The notes under the pieces are model-generated. The model was not told the DNA's origin, searched no databases, and saw only the letters and a list, made by a program, of their open reading frames with translations. A program made the translations under genes and the position numbers. Positions 45,380-55,077 of a stretch of 64,000 bases of DNA are shown here, one piece after another (positions within the stretch are counted from its first letter, which is position 1; every line of letters starts with the position of its first letter). This DNA is from Microbacterium proteolyticum. Its GTDB lineage: Bacteria; Actinomycetota; Actinomycetes; Actinomycetales; Microbacteriaceae. The stretch spans positions 1,116,001-1,180,000 of the forward strand of contig NZ_CP121274.1 in NCBI RefSeq assembly GCF_029639405.1. Reading direction: 5' to 3'.

Positions 45380-47167
45380 ATGACCGACAGCGCCCCCTGG
45401 CACGACACCGTCGACCTTCTCGTGCTCGGCACCGGCGCGGCGGGCCTGTCCGCCGCGACCACCGCCGCCGCGAAAGGCCTGAGCACGCTGGTGCTGGAGA
45501 AGACCGAGTACCTGGGCGGCACGACCGCCTACTCCGCCGGCACCTGCTGGGTTCCCGGCCACCGCTACCAGCGCGCCGCCGGCCAGGTCGATGAGCAGCG
45601 CGACGCCTCGCGCTATCTCGACCTCGTCGTCGGCGACAAGGCACCCCGGGAGATGCGGGAGACCTATCTGGCGCGCGCACCCGAGATGATCGACTGGTTC
45701 CACGACCTCGGCGTGCGGTTCTGGCACTCGCAGACCGTGGTGGACTACCACCCCGAGATCGAGGGGGCGGGTGTGGGCCGTGCCCTGGAACCCGAGACGT
45801 TCGACGGCCGCAGGCTGGGCATCGACGATTTCCGTCGAGTACGCCGACCCGTTCCGGAGTTCGCCCTCTTCGGCGGCACGCTGATGGTGCGCCGCGCCGA
45901 GGTCACGCAACTGCTGAAGCTCTTCCGTTGGTCGCCACGCGCCGCCCTCCTCGCACTCCGGCTCGGCGTGCGGTGGTTCTTCGATCGGATCACATACCCG
46001 CGCGGAACGAGACTGGCCATGGGCAATGCCCTGGTCGCGAACCTGTTCCACACCCTCAAGACCCGTGGCGGCGAGGTGCTGTTCAACAGCACGGCCAAGG
46101 AACTCCTCGTCGAGAATGGGGCGGTCATCGGCGCCGTGATCGAAACGGCCGGACAGGAGCGGCGCATCCGCGTCCGCCGTGGCGTCGTCCTGGCCGGCGG
46201 TGGTTTCTCGGCCAGCCGGTCGTGGCGCGAACAGCACCTTCCCACACCGACCCCGCAGTTCACCCGCGCGGCCGAGAGCGCCACCGGCGACTCGATCGCC
46301 CTCGGCCTCGCTGCGGGCGGCGCGCTGGGACCCGACCACGACGACAACGGCTTCTGGTTCCCCAGTTCCATCGGGCATCGCAAGGACGGCTCGCTCGTGG
46401 TGTTCCCGCACATCTGGGACCGCGCGAAGCCCGGAATCGTCGCCGTCACGGCATCCGGCCGTCGCTTCGTCGACGAGTCCGTGTCGTACCACCGGTTCGT
46501 GAGGGCCATGTACCGGACGCAGGCGACCGACGAGGCGGTGCCGGCGTGGCTCATCATCGACTCGCGATCGCTCTACGAGTACGGGCTCGGCATGATCCGC
46601 CCCCACACACCCGCAGCGTTCCTGCGCAAGTACGTCACCGGCGGGTACATCCACCGGGCGGATTCCCTCCACGCCCTTGCGAAGCGGATCGGCATCGACC
46701 CCGACGGTCTGGCCCAGACGGTGCGCACCAACAACCGCGCCGCCCTCACCGGTGTCGACGAGGAGTTCGGCAAGGGATCGAGCCCGTTCGGCCACCAGTA
46801 CGGCGACCCCCGCCACACCCCGAACGTCAACCTCGGGCCGATCGAGAAGGGCCCCTTCTACGCCCTCCCTCTCGTGCCCACACCCCTGGGCACGGCTCTC
46901 GGACTGCGCATCGACGAGAGCGCTCACGTGCTCGACGCCCACGGCGATGTCGTTCCCGGGCTGTACGCCGCCGGCAACGACGCCGACTCACCCATGGCGG
47001 CGGAGTACCCCGGCGCGGGCGGCCAGGTCGGTGCGGGAATGACGTTCGGCTACATCGCCGCCATGGATGCCGCGCGCCGCGAGAGCGCCGACCCACGCGA
47101 CGACGCGCCACGAGACCTGGCGCGCCCCCGACAGGGCTCGCGAACTCGTGCGACGGTCGACCGCTGA
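45380..47167 (+). CDS. KstD-like FAD-dependent dehydrogenase 2
   Basis: 595 residues; GAAGGAG precedes ATG 45380. FAD motif LVLGTGAAGLSAATTAAAKG, loop GGTTAYSAGTCWVPG, and Y543/G547 in EYPGAGGQVG correspond to the catalytic positions of KstD. A 40-residue polar, Arg/Asp-rich tail extends past the family end. It shares family but not close sequence with the dehydrogenases at 42792 and 53443, so the three may act on successive intermediates. Confidence 0.85.
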   Translation: MTDSAPWHDTVDLLVLGTGAAGLSAATTAAAKGLSTLVLEKTEYLGGTTAYSAGTCWVPGHRYQRAAGQVDEQRDASRYLDLVVGDKAPREMRETYLARAPEMIDWFHDLGVRFWHSQTVVDYHPEIEGAGVGRALEPETFDGRRLGIDDFRRVRRPVPEFALFGGTLMVRRAEVTQLLKLFRWSPRAALLALRLGVRWFFDRITYPRGTRLAMGNALVANLFHTLKTRGGEVLFNSTAKELLVENGAVIGAVIETAGQERRIRVRRGVVLAGGGFSASRSWREQHLPTPTPQFTRAAESATGDSIALGLAAGGALGPDHDDNGFWFPSSIGHRKDGSLVVFPHIWDRAKPGIVAVTASGRRFVDESVSYHRFVRAMYRTQATDEAVPAWLIIDSRSLYEYGLGMIRPHTPAAFLRKYVTGGYIHRADSLHALAKRIGIDPDGLAQTVRTNNRAALTGVDEEFGKGSSPFGHQYGDPRHTPNVNLGPIEKGPFYALPLVPTPLGTALGLRIDESAHVLDAHGDVVPGLYAAGNDADSPMAAEYPGAGGQVGAGMTFGYIAAMDAARRESADPRDDAPRDLARPRQGSRTRATVDR

Positions 47168-47194
47168 CACCTGGACGAGAGAAGGACGACCACG

Positions 47195-47683
47195 ATGACC
47201 TCCCGCGACTCCCTCGGGCAACCGACGTCGAATCTCCGCGATCTCGCGTCCGCCCTCGACCAGGTGGGAATAGTGGTCCCCGATCTCAACGCCGTCGAGG
47301 TCGGGATGCGCGCGATCTTCGGGCTCGAGCCGCGCTCCCGTTCCGAGAACGTGTACACCGGCACCTCCTATAGGGGCCGCACGATCGACACGCGAGTCGG
47401 CGCGTTGTTCTACGACCTCTTCGGCCTCGAGCTCGAATTCCTCTCCCCGCGCGGCGGTCCCGACATCTGGCAGGAGTTCCAGGACGAGCACGGCCCGGGC
47501 CTGCATCACATCCGATTCGCGGTCGAGGATCATGACACCGTCGTCGACGCCATGGCGGCCATCGGCATCCCCGTCCACCAGGAGGGCGACTCGGTGCGCG
47601 GGGGAGGCGTCCGGTACGCGTACTTCGACGCTCGACCGAGCCTGGGGTTCTTCGTCGAGATCCTGTCGACCCCACCCGGCTGA
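47195..47683 (+). CDS. VOC/glyoxalase-family protein
   Basis: 162 residues with two beta-alpha-beta-beta-beta units. Likely metal ligands are Q in LDQVGIVVPDL (His in most relatives), H in GLHHIRFAVED and E in FFVEIL. Such proteins act as epimerases, lyases or ring-cleaving dioxygenases. QsuB-type dehydroshikimate dehydratases carry VOC modules fused to a TIM barrel; here a TIM barrel and a VOC protein are separate genes two apart. Confidence 0.8.
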   Translation: MTSRDSLGQPTSNLRDLASALDQVGIVVPDLNAVEVGMRAIFGLEPRSRSENVYTGTSYRGRTIDTRVGALFYDLFGLELEFLSPRGGPDIWQEFQDEHGPGLHHIRFAVEDHDTVVDAMAAIGIPVHQEGDSVRGGGVRYAYFDARPSLGFFVEILSTPPG

Positions 47684-47716
47684 GACCGCACCATCGGGGA
47701 CTGTGACTGACGGCAT

Positions 47717-47744
47717 CCGGAATTATGTATTCTTCCGGTATAAA
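47717..47744 (+). promoter_or_regulatory. Palindrome and -10-like element before the LysR gene
   Basis: CCGGAA at 47717-47722 and TTCCGG at 47733-47738 form an inverted repeat with an inner GAAT-N5-ATTC dyad. TATAAA follows at 47739-47744. This fits a LysR autoregulatory promoter upstream of GTG 47826. Confidence 0.55.
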
Positions 47745-47825
47745 AGGGCAGGCATCAGGTGCGGTTCTGGCTTCGGCCGGGCCGGCGAATGGATGCCTCC
47801 CGCACGGCAGATCGGGGAGATCACA

Positions 47826-48722
47826 GTGGAGATCCGGTGGTTGGAGGCCTTCATCGCCGTCGCGGAGGAGCTGCACTTCGGTCGCGCCGCGCAACGCCTC
47901 CGTATCGCGCAGTCGCCCCTGAGCCAGACCATCCGCAGGCTCGAGGCGAGCGTGGGTGCCGACCTGTTCGAACGCAACACCCGCAGTGTCGCGCTGACAC
48001 CGGCGGGATCGGCGCTGCTCCCCATGGCCTACCGCGTCATCCAAGACCTCGCCCTCGCGACGGCGGCCGCCCGGGCCGCGTCCGGCGCGGTCCACGGGAC
48101 TGTGCGTATCGGGTTCTCCGGGGCGTTCAATCATCTGACCCTCCCGGTTCTCGCCCGCACCGTGCGCCGCGAACTGCCGGATATCGATCTGCAACTCGTG
48201 AGCCGCGTGCGTACCGGCGACGGTCTGGTGAAGCTGCGGAACGGCACTCTCGACATCGCCTTCGTCGGTCTGCCCATCACGGCCGAGGGTGTCGCCTCCC
48301 GGTTGATCGCCCGCACCGAACTCGGGGCGGCGCTACCGGTCGATCACCCGCTCGCCGACGAGGCCTCGATCAGCGCGGCGCAGCTCGCCGACGACGACTT
48401 CCTGTCGATGCCGATGGACGGCTCCTCCTCGATGGCGGAAGCATTGATGCGCTGCTGCATCGCGGCCGGCTTCCGACCTCGGGTGACGCAGGAGATCACC
48501 GACCCCTACATCATGCTGACGCTGGTCGCGGCGGGTCTTGGCGTCTCGGTCATCGCCGAGGACCTCGCGCCGATCATGCCGCGGGGAGCCCGGTGGGTCC
48601 GATTCCACGACGAACCCCAGTACATGCTCCACGGCATCGCCTGGATGACCGACGAGCAGTCCGCGGCCGTGAGCGCCGTGCTCGGACTGTCCGAGAAGAT
48701 CCTGCCCACTCCCGCAGATTAA
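47826..48722 (+). CDS. LysR-family regulator of the catabolic block
   Basis: 298 residues from GTG 47826; GGGAG lies six bases upstream. N-terminal helix-turn-helix (RWLEAFIAVAEELHFGRAAQRLRIAQSPLSQTIRRLEASVG) is typical of the CatR/BenM-like branch that controls aromatic and alicyclic acid degradation. The effector domain follows (GTVRIGFSGAF, PLADDFL-type segments). It sits between the two halves of the cluster, probably sensing a pathway intermediate. Confidence 0.9.
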   Translation: MEIRWLEAFIAVAEELHFGRAAQRLRIAQSPLSQTIRRLEASVGADLFERNTRSVALTPAGSALLPMAYRVIQDLALATAAARAASGAVHGTVRIGFSGAFNHLTLPVLARTVRRELPDIDLQLVSRVRTGDGLVKLRNGTLDIAFVGLPITAEGVASRLIARTELGAALPVDHPLADEASISAAQLADDDFLSMPMDGSSSMAEALMRCCIAAGFRPRVTQEITDPYIMLTLVAAGLGVSVIAEDLAPIMPRGARWVRFHDEPQYMLHGIAWMTDEQSAAVSAVLGLSEKILPTPAD

Positions 48723-48869
48723 GCACGATCACGGCTTAGTCAGTGACGCATAAAGTCATTTACATGTCTCAATGCGGCTGTCAGTGTGACTCCATCGACT
48801 GCGGGCCGCAGTCGGACCCTGGCAGACAACGACGCTGACCCTCGCGTCGTCCAATGGAAGGCAGACGAC

Positions 48870-50273
48870 ATGTCAACGACGACATCTCCACCCAAACCCA
48901 AGAACAACGCTCGCATCGCCGCCGTCTCCGGCTTCATCGGCAGCGCGCTGGAGTACTACGACTTCTTCATCTTCGCGTCCGCAGCTGCGCTGATCTTCCC
49001 GCAGCTCTTCTTCCCCGCCGGTGAGCCCGGCGTCGCCACCCTCCTCTCGCTCGCCACCGTCGGGGTCGCCTACGTCGCGCGACCCTTCGGTGCGATCTTC
49101 TGGGGGCACGTGGGCGACAAGTGGGGCCGCAAGCGCGCCCTGCTGGCCTGCCTGCTGGTGATGGGCATCGCGACGTTCGCCGTCGGGTGCCTTCCCACCT
49201 GGGACGTGGTCGGCATCCTCGCGCCGATCCTCGTCGTCTTCCTCCGCCTCATCCAGGGATTCTCGGCCGGCGGCGAGTCCCCCGGCTCCAGCGCCCTCAC
49301 CCTCGAGCACTCGCCCGCCCACCGTCGCGGCTTCTTCACGAGCTGGACGATGAGCGGCATCATGTTCGGGATCGTGATCTCCAGCCTGGTGTTCATCCCG
49401 ATCGCCGCGATGCCGGAGGAGGCTCTTCTGAGCTGGGGCTGGCGCGTTCCGTTCCTCGCCTCCGCGTTGGTGACGATCGTCGCGATCTTCCTGCGCCGCA
49501 TGCTCGACGAACCCGAGGTGTTCGAAGAGGTCAAGGAGAGCGACGAGGTCGCGAAGATCCCGCTCGTCACGCTGCTCCGTTACAACGGCCTCACCGTGCT
49601 CCGCGTGATGCTGATGGCGCTGTTCACCGTCGTCAACACGATGTTCAACGTCTTCGTCCTCGCCTACGGCACCAGCGTCGCCGGCATCCCGCGCGCGGAT
49701 CTGCTGTGGGTGATCACCATCGCGAACTTCACCGCCGTCTGCGTCGGCCCGTTGGTCGGCGCCCTGTCCGACCGCGTCGGCCGCAAGCCCGTGTTCCTCG
49801 TGGGACTCGTCCTGCAGTCGATCACGATCTACGCGCTGCTCGCCGCCGTCGACGCCGCCAACATGACACTCGTCTGGGTGCTCGGCATCCTCCTGGTCGG
49901 CGTCGCGTACACGCTGTCGAACTCGGTGTACCCGGCGTACTTCCCCGAGCAGTTCCCGGCGCGGGTGCGCTACTCCGGGATGGCCGTGAGCCTCATGCTG
50001 GGGCTGCTGCTCGCGGGCTTCGCGCCGGCCATCGCGCAGGGCTTCGTCACCGGTGCCGGCAACGAGCAGAACTGGCCCGCCGTCGCGCTGTTCACGATCG
50101 GCATCGTCGTCGTCTCCGGGATCGCCGCGATCTTCGCTCCCGAGACGGCCCGCACACCCACGCAGCACCTGGGCCTCACCCGCCGCCAGCTGGCCGAGAT
50201 CGACCGGCGCGACGCCGTCGGCGAGCCCCTGACCGCGTCGGTCCGCACCACCCCGTACGATCGGCTCCGCTGA
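48870..50273 (+). CDS. MHS-family transporter (shikimate/aromatic-acid type MFS)
   Basis: 467 residues with twelve predicted membrane segments. MHS features: GSALEYYDFFIFASAAAL in segment 1 and GHVGDKWGRKRAL in the first loop, ALSDRVGRKP in the second half. ShiA, which imports shikimate, is in this family, and the next gene is a quinate/shikimate dehydrogenase. GGAAGG precedes ATG 48870. Likely the uptake system of the pathway. Confidence 0.88.
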   Translation: MSTTTSPPKPKNNARIAAVSGFIGSALEYYDFFIFASAAALIFPQLFFPAGEPGVATLLSLATVGVAYVARPFGAIFWGHVGDKWGRKRALLACLLVMGIATFAVGCLPTWDVVGILAPILVVFLRLIQGFSAGGESPGSSALTLEHSPAHRRGFFTSWTMSGIMFGIVISSLVFIPIAAMPEEALLSWGWRVPFLASALVTIVAIFLRRMLDEPEVFEEVKESDEVAKIPLVTLLRYNGLTVLRVMLMALFTVVNTMFNVFVLAYGTSVAGIPRADLLWVITIANFTAVCVGPLVGALSDRVGRKPVFLVGLVLQSITIYALLAAVDAANMTLVWVLGILLVGVAYTLSNSVYPAYFPEQFPARVRYSGMAVSLMLGLLLAGFAPAIAQGFVTGAGNEQNWPAVALFTIGIVVVSGIAAIFAPETARTPTQHLGLTRRQLAEIDRRDAVGEPLTASVRTTPYDRLR

Positions 50274-50338
50274 TCGACCACCGTCGGGGTCGCGCCGTTG
50301 CGGCGCGGCCCCGATCCGTCTTCCGGGAAGGAAGCCCC

Positions 50339-51214
50339 ATGACCGCCTCGTACCTCGTCGGGCTCATCGGCTCCGGCATCCAAACCTCCCTCACTCCCGC
50401 CCTGCACGAGGGTGAGGCGGACGCTCTCGGCCTGCGCTACCTGTACCGCCTCATCGACATCGACCGGCTCGGCAAGACGGCGACGGATGCCGCGGCGCTC
50501 GTCCGCGCGGCACGCGACGTCGGGTATGACGCCCTCAACATCACCCACCCGTGCAAGCAGACCGTGTTCGACGCACTGGACGAGCTCTCGCCCGACGCCG
50601 AGCTCCTCGGCGCGGTCAACACGGTCCTCTTCCGCGACGGTCGGACGATCGGTCTGAACACCGACCATTCGGGCTTCGCCTCGGGGCTGCGCGACGGGCT
50701 CAGGGCTCCCGTGGTGGACAGGGTCGTGCTCCTCGGCTCCGGGGGTGCCGGGTCCGCGATCGCCTACGCGCTGCTCAACGCCGGGACGACACGACTCTCG
50801 GTGTACGACCCGGTGATCGAGCGCGCCGACGCGGTGTGCCGCGCCCTCGGCCCCGCCTTCCCCGGCGTGCGGGTCGTCGCCATCACCCCTGACGAGCTCG
50901 CCGCGGCGATCGCCGCGGCCGACGGGCTCGTCAACGCGACACCGATCGGCATGACCGGACACCCCGGGATGCCGATCTCTGCGACGCTGCTGCACTCGCG
51001 CCTGTGGGTCGCCGACGCCGTGTACCGTCCCCTGCGAACCGAGCTCATCGAGACCGCCGACGCGCTCGGCTGCGCCGTGCTCGATGGGGGCCGCATGGCC
51101 GTGGGGCAGGCCGCGGACGCGTTCCGGCTGATCACCGGCGCCGAGCCCGACCCGGTGCGGATGCGCGCGCACTTCCTCCAGCTCACCGGCGCGCTGAGCG
51201 CCGCCTCGCGCTGA
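50339..51214 (+). CDS. Quinate/shikimate dehydrogenase
   Basis: 291 residues of the AroE/YdiB superfamily. The opening LIGSGIQTSLTPALHEGEADALGLRYLYRLID resembles the catabolic NAD-dependent QsuD group of Corynebacterium. Catalytic Lys73 is in THPCKQTV and Asp109 in NTDHSGF; N94 is in GAVNT. The nucleotide-binding loop LLGSGGAGSAIAYAL and end MRAHFLQLTG fit the group. It oxidises quinate or shikimate to the 3-dehydro acid. It lies 65 bp after the transporter, so uptake and oxidation are linked. Confidence 0.87.
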   Translation: MTASYLVGLIGSGIQTSLTPALHEGEADALGLRYLYRLIDIDRLGKTATDAAALVRAARDVGYDALNITHPCKQTVFDALDELSPDAELLGAVNTVLFRDGRTIGLNTDHSGFASGLRDGLRAPVVDRVVLLGSGGAGSAIAYALLNAGTTRLSVYDPVIERADAVCRALGPAFPGVRVVAITPDELAAAIAAADGLVNATPIGMTGHPGMPISATLLHSRLWVADAVYRPLRTELIETADALGCAVLDGGRMAVGQAADAFRLITGAEPDPVRMRAHFLQLTGALSAASR

Positions 51215-51242
51215 CAGCACGCGCGCGGGTGCCGGGCGGGAC

Positions 51243-51983
51243 TCAGTAGTCGGCGCGTCCGCCGGACAGGTCGAACGTCTGCCCCGTCGTGAAGCCGCAC
51301 TGATCGCTGGCGATCCACGCGACCGTGGCCGCGAGTTCATCGACGGTCAGGAATCGGGCCAGGGGGATCAGGGCGCGGGTTCGATCGATGAACTCCTCCG
51401 TCAACTGTGAGAACAGCTCCGTCTTCACCATCGCCGGCGCGATCGCGTTGACGGTGATGCCGTCCTTCACCACCTCACGGGCGAGCACCTTCGTCATCCC
51501 CACCACGCCGTGCTTCGCGGCGGTGTACGCCGACAGCGAGGTCGTCGCCTCCTTGCCCGCGATCGAGGCGACGGTGATGATCCTCCCGTAGCCGCGCGCC
51601 CGCATGTGCGGCACCACGGTCTTCGCCGTCAGGAATGCACCGGTCAAGTCGATGTCGACCACGCGCCTCCAGTCATCCGCGTCGTACTCCCACAACGGTC
51701 CGACCGGGCCGGTGATCCCGGCGGACGACACCACGATGTCGACCGAGCCCAGGTGATCGAGGGTCTGCGCGAAAGCCTCCCGCAGAGATGCTTCGTCGGT
51801 CACGTCGGCGGCGAGGAGCGCGGCGGGCTCCCATCCGCCGGGGAACGCGCCGGGATCGCGATCCCATACCGCCACCCGTGCGCCGGCCCTGGCGAACAGT
51901 GCGCCGATGCCCGCGCCGATTCCACCCGCTCCCCCCGTGATGACGACGGAGCTGTCTCGGAAGTCGAAGGTCACCTGTGACAT
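51243..51983 (-). CDS. Short-chain dehydrogenase/reductase
   Basis: 246-residue classical SDR (FabG-like). Cofactor motif TGGAGGIGAGIGALF, an NNAG equivalent read as SSAG, catalytic Ser in VASIAGK, Tyr and Lys in YTAAKHG. It is the only minus-strand gene in the block and is divergent from the YCII gene. Its start (ATG 51983) has no clear ribosome binding site. It probably reduces or oxidises a ring hydroxyl of a pathway intermediate. Confidence 0.85.
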   Translation of the reverse strand: MSQVTFDFRDSSVVITGGAGGIGAGIGALFARAGARVAVWDRDPGAFPGGWEPAALLAADVTDEASLREAFAQTLDHLGSVDIVVSSAGITGPVGPLWEYDADDWRRVVDIDLTGAFLTAKTVVPHMRARGYGRIITVASIAGKEATTSLSAYTAAKHGVVGMTKVLAREVVKDGITVNAIAPAMVKTELFSQLTEEFIDRTRALIPLARFLTVDELAATVAWIASDQCGFTTGQTFDLSGGRADY

Positions 51984-52007
51984 GACACCAACGTAGTCCG
52001 GATTATG

Positions 52008-52049
52008 ACTGAACAAGAGTATAAATTGAGACGAATTCAGTCGTTCAGT
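52008..52049. promoter_or_regulatory. Inverted repeat in the SDR-YCII divergent spacer
   Basis: ACTGAAC at 52008-52014 and GTTCAGT at 52043-52049, 28 bp apart, within an AT-rich stretch containing GTATAAA and ATTATG. Likely shared control region for the divergent genes, perhaps bound by the LysR protein encoded at 47826. Confidence 0.45.
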
Positions 52050-52106
52050 TCACACTATCCGCCTCCCATACTGAGACCGTCAGACACTCAGGACAAAGGA
52101 GTCAGC

Positions 52107-52403
52107 ATGACGACGTTCGCGGTCACCTACCGCTACAGGGACGACAGCGATGCGGAGCGCCACACGCATCGCCCCGCCCACGTCGAGTTCCTGCAAGACC
52201 TCCACTCCGACGGCTACCTCTACATGAGCGGCCCCCTGGCGAGCGAACCGTCACGTGCGCTGCTCGTGTTCGAGGACACCGACGCCGACACCCTGGAAAC
52301 CCGGCTCGACGGCGACCCGTTCTTCGAGAACGGGCTCATCGCCGAGCGCACGGTGACCGCCTGGAACGTCTTCTTCGACCCGCGCCGGACGACGGAGCGG
52401 TGA
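52107..52403 (+). CDS. YCII-family small protein
   Basis: 98 residues with AAAGGA before ATG 52107. The YCII ferredoxin-like fold is suggested by RPAHVEFLQDLHSDGYLYMSGPL with its His-Asp pair, as in muconolactone-isomerase-like and 5-chloromuconolactone dehalogenase-type enzymes. It could be a lactone or ring isomerase in the pathway. Its stop overlaps the next start. Confidence 0.8.
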   Translation: MTTFAVTYRYRDDSDAERHTHRPAHVEFLQDLHSDGYLYMSGPLASEPSRALLVFEDTDADTLETRLDGDPFFENGLIAERTVTAWNVFFDPRRTTER

Positions 52404-53446
52404 TGCTCACGGCCCGGACTGTCGCGCGCGAGACACTGTCGTTCGACGAGACGCCCCTGCCCGCACTCACCCCCGGTCACGCACTCGTGGAGATCCACGC
52501 CGTGAGCCTGTGCGGCACCGACCTGCACATCTTCGAAGACGACTTCCCCACCGACCTGCCCCTCGTGCAGGGACACGAGATGGCCGGCATCATCCGCGAC
52601 GCGGACACCGTTGGCGGTCTGCAGGTCGGAGACCGGGTCGCGATCGACCCCGTCGTCGCGTGCGGCACCTGCCGCGCCTGCCGGATCGGCCGCGACAACG
52701 TGTGTCAGAACCTCTCCGTGCTCGGTTGCTACGAGGACGGCGGTTTCGTCGAGGTCCTGAGCGTCCCCGTCGACCGGCTGTGCCCCGTGCCCGACGACCT
52801 GCCGCTCGAGGTCGCCGCCGTCGGTGAGCCAGCATCGATCTCGCTGCAAGCCGTCAGCCGTGCCGAACCCGCCGCCGGCGAGACGGCGCTGGTGCTGGGA
52901 TGCGGCCCCATCGGGCTGCTCGCCGCGCTCGGTCTCTCCGAGCGTGGCGTGACCGTCGTCGCCGCCGACACCGACCCCGACCGTGTCGCACTCGCGCGGA
53001 CGTTCGGCGCCGCGCACGCATTCGAGGTGGGCCGCGAGTTCCCCGATGCCGGGCAACGCGCGACCTTGGACGCATTGACCGAGGGCGCGGGGCCGGAGAT
53101 CGTCATCGAGGCCACCGGCGTCCCCGCCTCGCTCGAGAACGCGATCCGCCTGATCGCGCCCGCGGGCCGCATCGTGCAGGTCGGCATCTCATCCCGCTCG
53201 GTCGGTCTGAAGATCAAGGACCTCACCGACAAGGAGATCGATCTGCGCGGCAGCCGCAACAGCCGGCGCCTCATCCCCGAAGGGCTCGCGATGCTCGCGC
53301 GGCACCCGGAAGCAGCGGATGCGCTGCTGACGCACCGGTTCCCGTTCTCGCGACTCGCCGAAGCGTTCCACACGATGAGCGACCGCACCATCCCGACCGG
53401 CAAGATCCTGATCCTCATGCCCGCCGCCCAGGCTGTGACGTCATGA
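52403..53446 (+). CDS. Zinc-dependent dehydrogenase (threonine/sorbitol dehydrogenase type)
   Basis: 347 residues. Catalytic zinc CGTDLHIF and GHEMAGII; full structural-zinc set CGTCRACRIGRDNVC; cofactor loop LVLGCGPIGLLAALGLSERG. ATG 52403 overlaps the YCII stop; GTG 52400 is also in frame. It probably oxidises a secondary ring alcohol. The gene after it starts in its stop codon. Confidence 0.88.
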   Translation: MLTARTVARETLSFDETPLPALTPGHALVEIHAVSLCGTDLHIFEDDFPTDLPLVQGHEMAGIIRDADTVGGLQVGDRVAIDPVVACGTCRACRIGRDNVCQNLSVLGCYEDGGFVEVLSVPVDRLCPVPDDLPLEVAAVGEPASISLQAVSRAEPAAGETALVLGCGPIGLLAALGLSERGVTVVAADTDPDRVALARTFGAAHAFEVGREFPDAGQRATLDALTEGAGPEIVIEATGVPASLENAIRLIAPAGRIVQVGISSRSVGLKIKDLTDKEIDLRGSRNSRRLIPEGLAMLARHPEAADALLTHRFPFSRLAEAFHTMSDRTIPTGKILILMPAAQAVTS

Positions 53447-55077
53447 CCGGCGCGCTGCTGACCGGCACGGCGGCCCTGCCCGCCGACATCGACGTCCTGG
53501 TGCTCGGATCCGGTGCCGCAGGACTGGTCGCAGCCCTCCGCGCGGCGGATGCGGGCGCATCCGTCGTCGTCGCGGAGAAGGCCGACCGACTCGGCGGGAC
53601 GACCTGTGCGGGCGGAGGGGTCATCTGGGCTCCGGCGACCGCGGTCGGCTCCTCGGCGGGCTTCGCGGACAGCGTCGAGGACGGCGTCGCGTACCTCTCG
53701 GCTTCGTCGGGGCATGTGATGGATGCCGAGGCGATCGACTGGTACGTGCGCACCGCCGCCGACGCGATCGACTACCTCACGACTCGCACGCGGGTGGCCC
53801 TCACCGCGCTCACTCGACCCGATTACCGGGGCGAATGGCCGGGCGCCGCCCAGGGCGGGCGAAGCCTCGACAACGACGCGTTCGATCCGGCCGGATTCCC
53901 CGGACTGGCGGACGCGCTGCGACCCTCCTCCTATTTCCCGCTGCTCACGATGGCCGAACGCGACGGCCTCAACGGCCGCGCACCCGACCCGTCGCTCCTC
54001 GAACAGCGCCGTCAGCGCGGTGTGCGCACGATGGGCGGCGCGCTCGTCGGCGCTCTCGTCGCGTCGGCACTGGACCGCGGCATCCGCATCGTCCGCTCCG
54101 TCCGGGCCGACGGTCTGGACCTCGCCGGCGATGCGTGGAGCGTGGCCTTCGGGGACACCACCGTCATCGCACGCTCCGTCGTGATCGCGACCGGCGGATT
54201 CGAATGGAATCCGCGCCTCCGCGACGCGTTCCTCGCCTTCCCCGTCACCCCCATCAGCGCACCCTCGAACGAGGGCGACGGCCTGGAACTCGGCCTCGCC
54301 GCTGGAGCAGCGGTCGCCGACATGACCGCGATCTGGGGCGTTCCCGTGCTCACCTCCCCGACGCAGACCTACGACGGACTCCCGTCTGGACGAATGGGGA
54401 ACGTCGAGATGACCCTCCCCGGATCGATCGTCGTCAACGCCGAAGGGCGACGCTTCGTCAACGAAGCACTCGCCTACCACGACGCCTGCCGCATGTTCGG
54501 AGACACCGACCCCGCGACCGGGCGGCAGCGCAACAATCCCGCCTGGCTCGTGTTCGACAGCGCCTTCGCCGCCCGCTACCCCATCGCCGGGGCGGCGGCA
54601 GGGGCGATTCCCGACTGGGCCGTGACCGCGGACTCATTCGAGGAGCTCGCCGACGAGCTCGGCATCCACCCCGCGGGTCTGGTCCAGACGGTCGCGCGCT
54701 TCAACGAAGACACCGAGCGCGGTCGCGACACCCAGTTCGGTCGCGGCGACAGCCCCCAGGACCGGTTCCTCGGCGACGCGACCCACAGCCCGAACCCCTG
54801 CCTCGCGCCCCTCTCGACCCCGCCCTACGCGGCCGTGCCGATCCACGCCGGGGCCCTCGGCACTTCCGGCGGCTTGCGCACCGACGTCGACGGACGCGTG
54901 CTCGGCTGGGACGGCACCCCCCTCGACGGACTGTTCGCGGCGGGCAACGCCGCCGCCGGAGTGTTCCGGAACACCTATCCCGGCGGCGGCGCGACCCTCG
55001 GCTCCGCCGTGACCCGGGCCTACGTCGCCGGCGCCACCGCTGCATCGCACGCCGTGTCCGCGGTGGCGCCGGCATGA
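53443..55077 (+). CDS. KstD-like FAD-dependent dehydrogenase 3
   Basis: 544 residues. FAD motif VLVLGSGAAGLVAALRAADAG, loop GGTTCAGGGVIWAPAT, and Y512/G516 in TYPGGGATLG. Shorter than the two other KstD-like proteins of the block. It overlaps both neighbours by four bases, forming a tight YCII-dehydrogenase-FAD-Gfo/Idh operon. Confidence 0.85.
   Translation: MTGALLTGTAALPADIDVLVLGSGAAGLVAALRAADAGASVVVAEKADRLGGTTCAGGGVIWAPATAVGSSAGFADSVEDGVAYLSASSGHVMDAEAIDWYVRTAADAIDYLTTRTRVALTALTRPDYRGEWPGAAQGGRSLDNDAFDPAGFPGLADALRPSSYFPLLTMAERDGLNGRAPDPSLLEQRRQRGVRTMGGALVGALVASALDRGIRIVRSVRADGLDLAGDAWSVAFGDTTVIARSVVIATGGFEWNPRLRDAFLAFPVTPISAPSNEGDGLELGLAAGAAVADMTAIWGVPVLTSPTQTYDGLPSGRMGNVEMTLPGSIVVNAEGRRFVNEALAYHDACRMFGDTDPATGRQRNNPAWLVFDSAFAARYPIAGAAAGAIPDWAVTADSFEELADELGIHPAGLVQTVARFNEDTERGRDTQFGRGDSPQDRFLGDATHSPNPCLAPLSTPPYAAVPIHAGALGTSGGLRTDVDGRVLGWDGTPLDGLFAAGNAAAGVFRNTYPGGGATLGSAVTRAYVAGATAASHAVSAVAPA

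Noticed and set aside
45380..47167. Steroid degradation as the role of the KstD-like genes
   Set aside because: The neighbours (quinate/shikimate dehydrogenase, ShiA-like transporter, cyclitol-type oxidoreductases) do not include steroid genes such as hsaC, kshA or mce-type uptake genes.
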